Assembly: GCA_014802045.1 (NCBI GenBank)
Contig: JAAVDA010000012.1
Span: 1 to 64,000, forward strand
DNA length: 64,000 nucleotides
Source of the DNA: Bacteroides sp.
GTDB lineage: Bacteria > Bacteroidota > Bacteroidia > Bacteroidales > Muribaculaceae
Direction of reading: 5' to 3'
This document shows positions 36,628-46,500 of this stretch, in pieces (positions within the stretch are counted from its first letter, which is position 1; the number at the start of each line of letters is the position of its first letter). The notes below the pieces were generated by a model that did not search any database, was not told the origin of the DNA, and saw nothing but the letters and a program-made list of their open reading frames with translations. The position numbers and the translations under genes were made by a program.

Positions 36628-37635
36628 ATGATACTAGTTAAACGAGATTGTTCCTTAGATTTTGTTAAAGGATTTGCGGCATTGGCTGTGGTTCTGTTGC
36701 ATAACATGCCAAATTACTACATCGGTTCAGTGTTATGGATAGGACAAGCTGTCCCTTTATTCTTATTTGTTAGTGCATATCTTACATATGGGAGTTTTGA
36801 GCGAGGTAAAACGATTGAATCTTATTTCTCAAAAAGCTCAATGGTGAAAATGATGAAAAGGATTTTTAAGCCTTTTCTAATGATGACAATTATACAAGTT
36901 GTTATTATACAAATAATTAGCTGGGGGGGGGTAAATGATGAGGGAATAGTTGCCTTGAGTTTTTTGGTTGATGGGAGAATAAATTATAAAGGACTAATAG
37001 TATCAGGAGGAATTGGGCCTGGATCATATTATCCATGGCTATATCTGCAAGCATGGGTATTTCTACCCGTGATTGCTATTGTAACGACACGGTTTTCTGC
37101 AAAAACATCATGCACTATTTTTTTGGTGACATGTATTATATTGGAACTCATTAGCTCACTGGTTAATGTTAATCCTGCAATCTACAGACTTTCTTTTTAC
37201 CGATATTTGTTTTTGTTGTATTTGGGATGTATAGTAAAAAGGAATAGTATAAGTTTATCTAAAGGTGTAGTATTTTTAGCAGGTATTAGTGCCATCTTTC
37301 TTATTCTAAGTAATTACTCTGATATCGATTTTAGACCATTCTTCTTTAATCAATGGAAAGGCCATAATTGGTTGGGTTATTTCTATACCGTTTTTTTCTT
37401 TCTTCTGCTTAAAAAAATTTATTATAAGTATAATGACAAAACCATAGTTAAATGGTTGACTGATTTGGGTCCAATGTCATATGAGATTTTTTTATGTCAA
37501 ATGTTCGTTTATAGCTTTATCTCACTTAATTTATTTCAGTCTATAAAGAATGAGATTCTGCAATATAGTGCGTTTGTAATTACTACGACAATTCTTTCTC
37601 TTGTCCCAGTTATTATATATAAGAGGTGTCGGTAG
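36628..37635 (+). CDS. Membrane acyltransferase (acyltransferase 3 family), contains a G9 tract
   Basis: LDFVKGFAALAVVLLHNMP motif, multiple TM segments; AT-rich gene. Confidence 0.85.
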   Translation: MILVKRDCSLDFVKGFAALAVVLLHNMPNYYIGSVLWIGQAVPLFLFVSAYLTYGSFERGKTIESYFSKSSMVKMMKRIFKPFLMMTIIQVVIIQIISWGGVNDEGIVALSFLVDGRINYKGLIVSGGIGPGSYYPWLYLQAWVFLPVIAIVTTRFSAKTSCTIFLVTCIILELISSLVNVNPAIYRLSFYRYLFLLYLGCIVKRNSISLSKGVVFLAGISAIFLILSNYSDIDFRPFFFNQWKGHNWLGYFYTVFFFLLLKKIYYKYNDKTIVKWLTDLGPMSYEIFLCQMFVYSFISLNLFQSIKNEILQYSAFVITTTILSLVPVIIYKRCR

Positions 37636-37664
37636 TGCTAGTGTAAGATAAACTCTGTGTTGAC

Positions 37665-38618
37665 TTATATACCCAGTTCAAACACCGGGCATGCCACCCC
37701 GAGCCCTCCCTGACCGCTTTTCTGCAGCAGCAGGCCGCGGTTGAGGGTTCTTCCTGAGTTTTCGGTCGACACTCCGAAGTCGAGATAATGGTGGGTGGGG
37801 GCGAAACGCTCTGCAAGCACTCTTATCAGAAGCGCCAGAGCTTTGATAGCCCTCCCCTTAGGAGTGGTGGCCATATATTGGGTGTGGACCACCTGTGGGG
37901 TCACATAGACCACCGCCCCAGCTTCCGGACAGCCGCCGGCATATGCCATGAATAGCCTTATATTCTCTGGAAAGCGCTCTCTCAGCAGCAGCATTTCTTC
38001 AAGCGAATGCGTGGGCTTCACATCGTGGCGCTCTGCCAGACACACTGTGAGCATCTGCCAAAAGACGCTCCATTCCACCGATTCGGCCACTTCTACGCCG
38101 TTGCGCCGGGCAAGTGTGGTGGCCTGACGGGTTGATTCGTTGAGCGGGGCGGGAGAGTGGAGCCTGATGGCCGAACTGAGTCCGCATCCTGTTTGCCTGG
38201 CTCCGAGGCAAAACAGCGCATATCTGTCTTCTTCAGCCGGCTGAACGGTGTAGATGTAGGGTATGGGGGTATAGATGAGGCTCTCCGCGTTGTCGCGCCG
38301 CATGAATTCTATGGCGCGCTCAAACACACTGAGCATCGTGGCCGCATTGAAGTGGCGCTGTGGGGTGATCCATCCTCCGTAAGTCAGTCCCCGGTGTGAT
38401 GTCACGATATTTCTTTTGCCGTCTCTTTCCGCAGGAAGAACAGCCATGATGCTCCCTCTGCGGCGCGCCACGAGCGAATAGTCGGCGAAGCGGTCGGCAT
38501 GATAGTCCATGTATGCCCGCTTGAAAAGAAAAGATGGCTGCCTGGAGCAGGACACGAATCGGTCCCACTCAGCAGCCATCTCCGCACGGTATCTTTCTAT
38601 CTCGATATTATGCCTCAA
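37665..38618 (-). CDS. GNAT/FemAB-like acyltransferase-family protein
   Basis: AEWDRFVSCSRQPSFLFKRAYMDYHADRFADYSLVARRRGSIMAVLPAERDG...HRGLTYGGWI; HYLDFGVSTENSGRTLNRGLLLQKSGQGG. Confidence 0.7.
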   Translation of the reverse strand: MRHNIEIERYRAEMAAEWDRFVSCSRQPSFLFKRAYMDYHADRFADYSLVARRRGSIMAVLPAERDGKRNIVTSHRGLTYGGWITPQRHFNAATMLSVFERAIEFMRRDNAESLIYTPIPYIYTVQPAEEDRYALFCLGARQTGCGLSSAIRLHSPAPLNESTRQATTLARRNGVEVAESVEWSVFWQMLTVCLAERHDVKPTHSLEEMLLLRERFPENIRLFMAYAGGCPEAGAVVYVTPQVVHTQYMATTPKGRAIKALALLIRVLAERFAPTHHYLDFGVSTENSGRTLNRGLLLQKSGQGGLGVACPVFELGI

Positions 38619-39784
38619 AGTGCCCGGCGATATATCTCTTCTGTGTCAGCGGCCTTTAGAGTGCGGTAGCCTCCTATGGCCTCACCCTTGTTCTCGTGAA
38701 GCTTCTTCACGAGGGTGGCGATGTCAGGGTCCGGCACCCCGAGCTCTGCAAATGTGATTGGCAGCCCGAGACTGCTGAAAAAGCCCTTCAGGCAGTCTAC
38801 AGCTTCGTGGGCGGCCACCGAATCTGAGTGAGATTCCACCCCAAACACTCTGCGCCCGTATTGAGCTATCTTCTCCGGCTGATGGTCTGCCATATAGCTC
38901 ATCCACGCAGGAAACACTACTGCCAGACCCGCCCCGTGGGCCACTCCGTAGAGGGCGCTTATCTCATGCTCCATGCCGTGAGACGTCCAGTCTTCTCTCC
39001 TTCCGGTGCCGCAGATGCCGTTGTGGGCCAGAGTGCCGCTCCACATTATGTTTGCCCTTGCCTGATAGTTGCAGGGGTCGGCCATCACCTTGGGCGCCTC
39101 CTCTATGATTGCTTTCAGCACCCCCTCGGCCACACGGTCGGTGATCTCCACATCGGGGGTGGTGGAGAAATAGCGCTCCATAATGTGGGCCATCATGTCG
39201 GCAATGCCGCATGCCGTCTGAAACGGAGGTAGGGTGAATGTGAGCTCCGGATTGAGCAGAGCCCATTTCGGACGGAGAGCGGTCTCTGTGCGCAGGCTTA
39301 TCTTGCGCATTCCGTCGGTCTTGGTTATCACCGAGTTGCCCGAGCCCTCGCTGCCGGCGGCGGGAATTGTGAGCACCACTCCGATGGGCAGAGCCACCGT
39401 GGCAGGAAGTTTTCCGGCAAAGAAATCCCAGAAATCGCCCTCGTAGGGCACTCCCAGAGCTATAGCCTTGGCGGTGTCTATCACCGATCCGCCCCCTACG
39501 GCCACCAGAGAGTCTATCCCTTCGCGGCGGCAAATATCTATGCCCTCATAGACGAGGGTGTCCACAGGATTCGGCTGCACTCCGCCAAGCTCAGTCACAG
39601 CAATGCCGGCCTCGATGAGGCTGTCGGTCACTTTCTTGAGCAGACCGGATCTCACTGCCGAGCCTCCGCCATACACCACCAGAACTTTCTTCATTCCGAT
39701 GTCGGCGGCCTCTTCGCCGGCTTTGAGCTCAGCGCCGCGTCCGAACACATATCGTGTGGGCGTGCAATAGGTGAAATTCTCCAT
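38615..39784 (-). CDS. Iron-containing alcohol dehydrogenase (butanol-dehydrogenase-like)
   Basis: VVYGGGSAVRSGLLKKVTDSL, AVGGGSVIDTAKAIALGVPY, HGMEHEISALYGVAHGAGLAVVFPAWM. Confidence 0.92.
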   Translation of the reverse strand: MENFTYCTPTRYVFGRGAELKAGEEAADIGMKKVLVVYGGGSAVRSGLLKKVTDSLIEAGIAVTELGGVQPNPVDTLVYEGIDICRREGIDSLVAVGGGSVIDTAKAIALGVPYEGDFWDFFAGKLPATVALPIGVVLTIPAAGSEGSGNSVITKTDGMRKISLRTETALRPKWALLNPELTFTLPPFQTACGIADMMAHIMERYFSTTPDVEITDRVAEGVLKAIIEEAPKVMADPCNYQARANIMWSGTLAHNGICGTGRREDWTSHGMEHEISALYGVAHGAGLAVVFPAWMSYMADHQPEKIAQYGRRVFGVESHSDSVAAHEAVDCLKGFFSSLGLPITFAELGVPDPDIATLVKKLHENKGEAIGGYRTLKAADTEEIYRRAL

Positions 39785-39854
39785 TGTTATAGTTTTTTTT
39801 CTGTCGAGATTAAATATTATCGCAAATTTACATCTTTTTCAAATAAAAATTACA

Positions 39855-39862
39855 TACCTTTG
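39855..39862 (+). promoter_or_regulatory. -7 element TACCTTTG upstream of the sialic-acid operon
   Basis: TAnnTTTG match 59 nt upstream of the MFS gene ATG. Confidence 0.45.
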
Positions 39863-39920
39863 CGTAGATAAATACCAATCCGGAAATCATTAACCTGATT
39901 TGCAAAACTTACTTAATATC

Positions 39921-41222
39921 ATGACACTCCAAGAGAAGAAATTCTATCCATGGGTGGTTGTTGGCCTCCTTTGGGTTGTAGCCCTGCTCAATTACATGGA
40001 CAGGCAGATGCTGTCAACCATGCAGCAGAACATCGCGTTAGACATCCCCGCTCTTCAGAATGCCGAGGCATTCGGTGCGCTTATGGCCATATTCCTGTGG
40101 GTTTATGGTGTGGCCAGCCCGTTTTCGGGTGCTGTGGCCGACCGTGTGAGCCGCAAGGTGCTTATCGTGGGTTCTCTCGGAGTGTGGAGTGCTGTCACAT
40201 TTGCTATGGGTTATTGCAATGATTTTCATCAGCTTATGTGGTTGCGCGGCATCATGGGCATCAGCGAGGCTCTTTATATTCCCTCGGCTCTCTCTCTCAT
40301 AGCCGACTTTTTCACCGGCAAGGGACGTTCCCTTGCAATCGGTCTCCACATGACCGGTCTTTATTGCGGTCAGGCTCTCGGCGGATTCGGCTCCCTTGTG
40401 GCCACCACATGGTCCTGGCAGGCCACCTTCCATTGGTTCGGCATTATCGGCGTGGCCTATGCCGTGGTGCTGATGTTCCTCCTCCACGAGAAGAAAAACC
40501 GCGGAGCGGCCAAACCCGCTGTCAAGACCGCATCCTCTCCCACAGTCCGCAAGGAGTCGGTGCTCCAGTCGTTTGCGGTGGTGTTCTCCACCATGGCCTT
40601 CTGGGTTATCCTCTTCTTCTTCGCATCGAGCTCTATCCCCGGATGGGCCACCAAAAACTGGCTCCCCACCCTGTTTCATGATAATCTCAACATCTCTATG
40701 GACTGGGCCGGCCCGATGGCCACTCTCACCATCTCTGTGGCCAGCTTCATAGGTGTGATGATAGGCGGTCCGATTTCCGACAAATGGGTGCGCCGCAATG
40801 TGCGCGGACGCATCTACACCTCCGCCATCGGTCTCGCTCTCATGATTCCGGCTCTCGTGCTTATCGGCCTCGCCCACAATGCCTGGCTTTCGGTGCTCGC
40901 CGGCCTCTTCTTCGGTGTGGGCTACGGCATGTTCGACTCCAACAATATGCCCATTCTCTGCCAGTTTGTGTCGTCGCGTCAGCGCGCCATGGCCTATGGC
41001 TTCATGAACTCCCTCGGTGTGATAATGGGCGCTATCACCACCCAGCTTCTCGGCAATCTCGCCGCATCGGTGGGTCTTGGCATGTGTTTCGCGCTCATGG
41101 GCGGCATCCTTGTTATTGCCCTTGTGCTTCAGCTCACCCTGCTTCGCCCGAAGTTTGACGACAAAGATCAGGAAGAAGCCATCTCGGCCGACAATCTCGC
41201 CGCAGAGACTATCGAAGCCTGA
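39921..41222 (+). CDS. MFS transporter, probable sialic-acid (or related sugar acid) permease
   Basis: LLWVVALLNYMDRQMLSTMQQNI and 12-TM MFS pattern; adjacent to NanA-like lyase. ATG 39921 preferred to track start 39900. Confidence 0.85.
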   Translation: MTLQEKKFYPWVVVGLLWVVALLNYMDRQMLSTMQQNIALDIPALQNAEAFGALMAIFLWVYGVASPFSGAVADRVSRKVLIVGSLGVWSAVTFAMGYCNDFHQLMWLRGIMGISEALYIPSALSLIADFFTGKGRSLAIGLHMTGLYCGQALGGFGSLVATTWSWQATFHWFGIIGVAYAVVLMFLLHEKKNRGAAKPAVKTASSPTVRKESVLQSFAVVFSTMAFWVILFFFASSSIPGWATKNWLPTLFHDNLNISMDWAGPMATLTISVASFIGVMIGGPISDKWVRRNVRGRIYTSAIGLALMIPALVLIGLAHNAWLSVLAGLFFGVGYGMFDSNNMPILCQFVSSRQRAMAYGFMNSLGVIMGAITTQLLGNLAASVGLGMCFALMGGILVIALVLQLTLLRPKFDDKDQEEAISADNLAAETIEA

Positions 41223-41305
41223 TGCTTCCGTCTGCTACCGTTTCACATACTATCAGAACCTGTAATTCAGAAAATAGAATATTCACCCATATAATACTCA
41301 TTGAT

Positions 41306-42223
41306 ATGGAAAAAATCAAAGGACTTATCGACGCTCCCTTCACCCCGATGCTCCCCAACGGCGACATCAATCTGGAGCCCATCCCCGCCTATGCTGCGAT
41401 GTTGAAGAAAAACGGCCTTAAAGGCGTGTTTATCAACGGTTCGAGCGGCGAAGGCTATATGCTCACCACCGACGAACGCAAGCGTCTGGCCGAAGCCTGG
41501 GTGAAGGCTGTGCCCGAAGACTTCAAGGTTATCGTCCATGTGGGCAGCTGCTCGCTCCGCGAAGCCAAGGAACTCGCACGCCACGCTGCCGAAATCGGCG
41601 CATGGGGTATCGGTGCGATGGCTCCCCCCTTCCCCAAGGTGGGTCGTGTGGAAGAGCTCGTGAAATACTGCGAGGAGATTGCTGCCGCAGCTCCCGAACT
41701 TCCCTTCTACTACTATCATATCCCCGCTTTCAACGGTGCTTTCCTCCCGATGGTAGACTTCCTCAAGGCTGTTGACGGACGCATCCCCAACTTCGCCGGT
41801 ATCAAATATACCTACGAAAGCCTCTATGAATACAACCAGTGCCGCCTCTATAAGGACGGCAAGTTTGATATGCTCCACGGTCAGGACGAAACCATCCTTC
41901 CCTCTCTCGCACAGGGAGGTGCCCAGGGTGGTATCGGCGGCACTACCAACTATAACGGCCGCGAACTCGTGGGCATCATCGAAGCCTGGGAAAAAGGCGA
42001 CCTTGAGACCGCACGCGAGAAGCAGAACTTCTCTCAGGATGTGATCAACGTTATCTGTCACTACCGTGGCAACATCGTTGGAGGCAAACGCATCATGAAG
42101 CTCATCGGACTCGACCTCGGCCCCAACCGCACACCCTTCCGCAATATGACCGACGAAGAAGAAGCCGCCATGAAAGCTGAGCTTGAGGCAATCAATTTCT
42201 TCGAACGTTGCAATAAATTCTGA
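41306..42223 (+). CDS. nanA: N-acetylneuraminate lyase (DHDPS family)
   Basis: GLIDAPFTPMLPNGDINLEPI, FINGSSGEGYMLTTDER, FYYYHIPAFNG, GIKYTYESLYEY; ATG 41306 preferred. Confidence 0.93.
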   Translation: MEKIKGLIDAPFTPMLPNGDINLEPIPAYAAMLKKNGLKGVFINGSSGEGYMLTTDERKRLAEAWVKAVPEDFKVIVHVGSCSLREAKELARHAAEIGAWGIGAMAPPFPKVGRVEELVKYCEEIAAAAPELPFYYYHIPAFNGAFLPMVDFLKAVDGRIPNFAGIKYTYESLYEYNQCRLYKDGKFDMLHGQDETILPSLAQGGAQGGIGGTTNYNGRELVGIIEAWEKGDLETAREKQNFSQDVINVICHYRGNIVGGKRIMKLIGLDLGPNRTPFRNMTDEEEAAMKAELEAINFFERCNKF

Positions 42224-42235
42224 TTCTAACTCCCT

Positions 42236-43438
42236 ATGTGGACACTCGACACTGACAAATATCTCAAAGAGTGGCGCGAACGCTATCAGCGCGACCTCAC
42301 CGGCGACATTCTCCCTTTCTGGCTCAACCATGGTCTTGACAAGGTGAACGGAGGAGTCTACACCTGTGTGGACCGCGAGGGTCGTCTCATGGACTCCACC
42401 AAATCTGTATGGTTCCAGGGACGCTGCGCATTCGTCTATTCTTTCGCCTACAACAATGTGGAGAAGCGCCCCGAATATCTCGATATGGCGCGCTCATGCA
42501 TCGATTTCATTGAAAAATACTGTTTCGACTCAGACGGACGCATGTATTTCGAGGTGACTGCCGACGGCAAGCCCCTGCGCAAGCGCCGTTATGTGTTCTC
42601 CGAATGCTTCGCTGCAATCGCAATGTCGGAGTATGCCCTCGCCACCGGCAACCGCGCTTATGCCGAAAAGTCGCTCGCGCTTTTCAAGGACATAGAGCGG
42701 TTCATCACCACTCCCGGCATCCTCGAACCCAAATATCTTCCCACTCAGAAGGCTATCGGCCATTCGGTGACGATGATTCTCATCAACACCGCATCGCGCA
42801 TCCGCGAGGTCATTCAGGATCCGGTGCTCAATGAGCAGATTGACCGCTCCGTGAGTGCCATCCGCGACTACTTCATCCATCCCGAGTTTAAGGCCCTTCT
42901 TGAAATGGTCACTCCCGAAGGAGAGCTTATCGACACTATCAATGGCCGCGTGATCAATCCCGGCCACTGCATCGAGACTGCATGGTTCCTTCTCGAAGAA
43001 GCCAAATATCGCGGCTGGGACGAAGGGTTTGGTAAGGAAATCAAGGATATGGCCCTCCAGATTCTCGACTGGAGCTGGGAGTGGGGCTGGGACAACGAGT
43101 TTGGAGGTATTATCAACTTCCGCGACTGCAAGGGATTCCCCGCTCAAGACTATTCGCAGGACATGAAGTTCTGGTGGCCCCAGACAGAGGCTATCATCGC
43201 CACTCTCTATGCGTATGAGGCCACAGGCGACACCCGCTATCTTGAGATGCATCGTCTCGTCAACGACTGGACCTATGAGTTCCTGCCCGATCCGGTCTAT
43301 GGCGAATGGTTCGGTTATCTTCATCGCGACGGTTCGGTGGCTCAGCCCGCCAAAGGCAACCTCTTCAAGGGGCCGTTCCATATTCCGCGCATGATGATCA
43401 AGAGCCAGATGATTATCGACAATATTCTTGCCAAGTAA
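42236..43438 (+). CDS. AGE-family epimerase (N-acylglucosamine 2-epimerase-like)
   Basis: KSVWFQGRCAFVYSFAYNNVE, RRYVFSECFAAIAMSEYA, INPGHCIETAWFLLEEA, FWWPQTEAIIATLYAY. Confidence 0.93.
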   Translation: MWTLDTDKYLKEWRERYQRDLTGDILPFWLNHGLDKVNGGVYTCVDREGRLMDSTKSVWFQGRCAFVYSFAYNNVEKRPEYLDMARSCIDFIEKYCFDSDGRMYFEVTADGKPLRKRRYVFSECFAAIAMSEYALATGNRAYAEKSLALFKDIERFITTPGILEPKYLPTQKAIGHSVTMILINTASRIREVIQDPVLNEQIDRSVSAIRDYFIHPEFKALLEMVTPEGELIDTINGRVINPGHCIETAWFLLEEAKYRGWDEGFGKEIKDMALQILDWSWEWGWDNEFGGIINFRDCKGFPAQDYSQDMKFWWPQTEAIIATLYAYEATGDTRYLEMHRLVNDWTYEFLPDPVYGEWFGYLHRDGSVAQPAKGNLFKGPFHIPRMMIKSQMIIDNILAK

Positions 43439-43446
43439 TTTATTTT

Positions 43447-43487
43447 GCCGGGACACATTCCCTGATAAGTGCAGGGTGTGTCCCGGC
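43447..43487 (+). terminator. Terminator-like hairpin with REP-like arms GCCGGGACACA / TGTGTCCCGGC
   Basis: Perfect 11-bp stem followed by TTTTCTTTTC. Confidence 0.7.
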
Positions 43488-43503
43488 TTTTCTTTTCTAT
43501 CCC

Positions 43504-46500
43504 ATGATTAAAAGATTTTTTATAGCCGCTGCGGTCATTCTCACGATGACTATGGCGGCTTTTGCCGAAAATACACGTCCCGTGAAAGTGGCGTGTATAG
43601 GCAACAGTATCACTTTCGGCTTCCTGGTGGAGCCGAGAGAAACCATGAACTATCCGGCGCAGCTTGGCCGCATGCTCGGCCCCGGATATGAAGTGGGCAA
43701 TTTCGGCCATTCTGGAGCTACGTTGCTATTTAAGGGGCATAATCCTTATGTGCGCCTTCCGGAGTGGAAGGATGCTCTCGCTTTCCGGCCGGACATCGCG
43801 GTTATCCATCTCGGGGTCAACGATACCGACCCACGCGACTGGCCCGACTATGGCGATCAGTTTGTGGAAAACTACTCTGCCATAATCGACTCTCTGCGCG
43901 AAGTTAATCCGGATATGCGCATACTCATAGCGCGTCTCACCCCTCTGTCTGCCAAACACTATCGTTTCAGATCGGGCACACGCGACTGGCGCAAACTCGT
44001 GATTGATGCCATCGACCGTGTGGGTGAGCTCAAGGGAGTGGAGGTGATAGACTTCTCCACACCGCTCATCGACCGGCAGAATCTGCTCATCGACGGCATT
44101 CATCCCGATGCCAACGGTGCCACCGTGCTTGCCGAGACTGTCCGCAAAGCCATTACAGGCAACTACGGCGGCCTTCAGCTCCCGGAGGTGTTTGGCGACA
44201 ATATGGTGCTCCAGCGTTATCGTCCCATCACAGTCAACGGCCATGCCGATGCCGGAGCCGTTGTGACAGCCACCCTGGGTGGAAACACCGCTTCGGCTCT
44301 GACCGACAATCGCGGCAACTTCTCCCTCACCCTTCCTCCGATGAAAGAGGCCGAAGGGCTGGTGATGACCGTGACCGACGGCAAGACCGAGCGCCGATTC
44401 TCCAATGTGGCCGTAGGTGAGGTCTGGATTGCCTCCGGACAGAGCAACATGGAGTTTATGAACCATCAGACTGTCACCTTCAAGGCTGATTCGGCCATGT
44501 TTGCCGACCCCGGTCTGCGTCTTTTCAACATGAAGCCCAGAGTCATCACCAACTCTCGCGAATGGTCTGAGGCCGATAAAGACAGCCTTGACAAGCTCGT
44601 CTACTATAAACCTGCCGAGTGGAAGCCCTCCAGCTATCGGAATGCTTCCGATTTCTCGGCCGTGGCATGGTATTTCGCAAAATCTCTCCGCGACTCTCTC
44701 AATGTGCCCGTCGGAGTGATATGCAATGCTATCGGCGGTTCGGGCACTGAAGCCTGGGTAGATGTGGAGACTCTTGAGAACGGTATGCCGGAGGTTCTTC
44801 TCAACTGGCGCCGCAACGACTATCTGCAGCCGTGGGTGCAGCAGAGAGCGGGCGAAAACACCGGCCTCGCCAATCCCTTGCGCCGTCACCCCTATGAGCC
44901 CTCCTATCTCTTCTCCACCGGCATCCGCCCTCTCGGAGCCTTCCCGGTGGCCGGAGTCATCTGGTATCAGGGTGAGTCTAATGCCCATAATATCGAGGTT
45001 CATGAAGGTCTCTTCCGCCTCCTCGTGGAGAGCTGGCGCAACTATTGGCAGCAGCCGGAACTCCCGTTTGTGTTCGCCCAGCTCAGTTCCATAGACCGTC
45101 CGTCGTGGCCTGTGTTCCGCAACAGTCAGCGTCTGCTCGCATCAGAGATTCCCAATTCGGCTATGGTTGTCACCTCCGACTGGGGCGACTCGCTCGATGT
45201 TCATCCCCGCAATAAGCGCCCTGTGGGCGAACGTTTTGCCCGGCAGGCACTCAATAGAGTCTACAGCATGACCCAAGTCACCCCTTCCGGTCCGCTTCCC
45301 GTCAAAGCCGAGCGCACTGCGCCGGGCACCATCGAGCTTACCATGGAGTATGGCGAAGGAATGCACTCTTCTGACGGCGCACCGCTGCGCACATTCGAGA
45401 TTGCCGAAATAGACGGCAAATATTATCCGGCCACGGCTACAGTCGTGGGCCCCAACCGAATCAAACTTACGAATATGGATATCACCACTCCCCGCTATGC
45501 CCGCTATGCATGGCAACCTTTCACCCGCGCCAACCTCGTCAACGAAGATGAGCTTCCCGCATCTACCTTTGTAATCGCAGTCACCGAAACCCCCGACAGA
45601 GAAGAGGGTATAGACTGTGGTGTGTCTGCTGCATATGCAGGTATCGCCGACGGCACCGTAATCCGTGCCGGCGGATGCAATTTCCCCTCCAATCCTATGG
45701 CTCCGGGAGCACAGAAGAAATTCTACTCAGGCATTTATGCCATAGAGACCATTCCCGCCGGCATCACCACCCGCCTCATCGGTCATCTGCCTGAGGGTAT
45801 GGCCTACGGTTGCGGAGTAACCACCCCGCAGGGCCTTGCCATTATCGGCGGCACCGATGCCAACGGCGCTCTCAGCACCGTGTGGATGCTCAATGTGGGA
45901 GCCGACGGCAAGGCTGTTCTCTCCCCGCTGCCTTCGCTTCCCGCCGCAATCGACAACATGGCCGCATGCTATGCCGACGGAAAGATTTATGTGGCCGGCG
46001 GCAATGTTGACGGCCAGCCCTCCAACTCCCTTTTTGCCCTCAATCTCGCCGACACTGCAGCCGGATGGAAACAGCTCAAGAGTTTCCCCGGCAATCCCCG
46101 TGTGCAGCCGGTTCTGGCCGCCTCATCCGCTACCGGAAAGACTCTGCTCTACCTCTGGGGCGGTTTCGCCGGACGTGGTGAAGGTCGCGAACCTTCGCTC
46201 GACACCGACGGTCTCTGCTTCAATCCTGCCAACGGCAAGTGGACTTCGCTCCCGGCTCCGGTAGACCCTGCCGGCCAGCCCCTTTCCACAGGCGGCGGCA
46301 CTGCCGTAACCCTCCCCTCAGGCGACATTATGGTGATGGGCGGTGTCAATAAAGACGTGTTCCTCGAAGCCCTCCGCAATCAGGCCCCCGACTATCTCTC
46401 ACACCCCGTGGAGTGGTATCGCTTCAACAATGTGGTCTCTGTGTTCAGCCCCAAGAGCGGCAAGTGGACCATCGTTGACCAGACCGATGCCGCAGCCCGT

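Noticed and set aside
41267-42331. 354-aa minus-strand ORF
   Set aside because: Antisense to nanA; shadow ORF
43726-45003. 425-aa minus-strand ORF
   Set aside because: Fully antisense to the sialate O-acetylesterase fusion gene; shadow ORF
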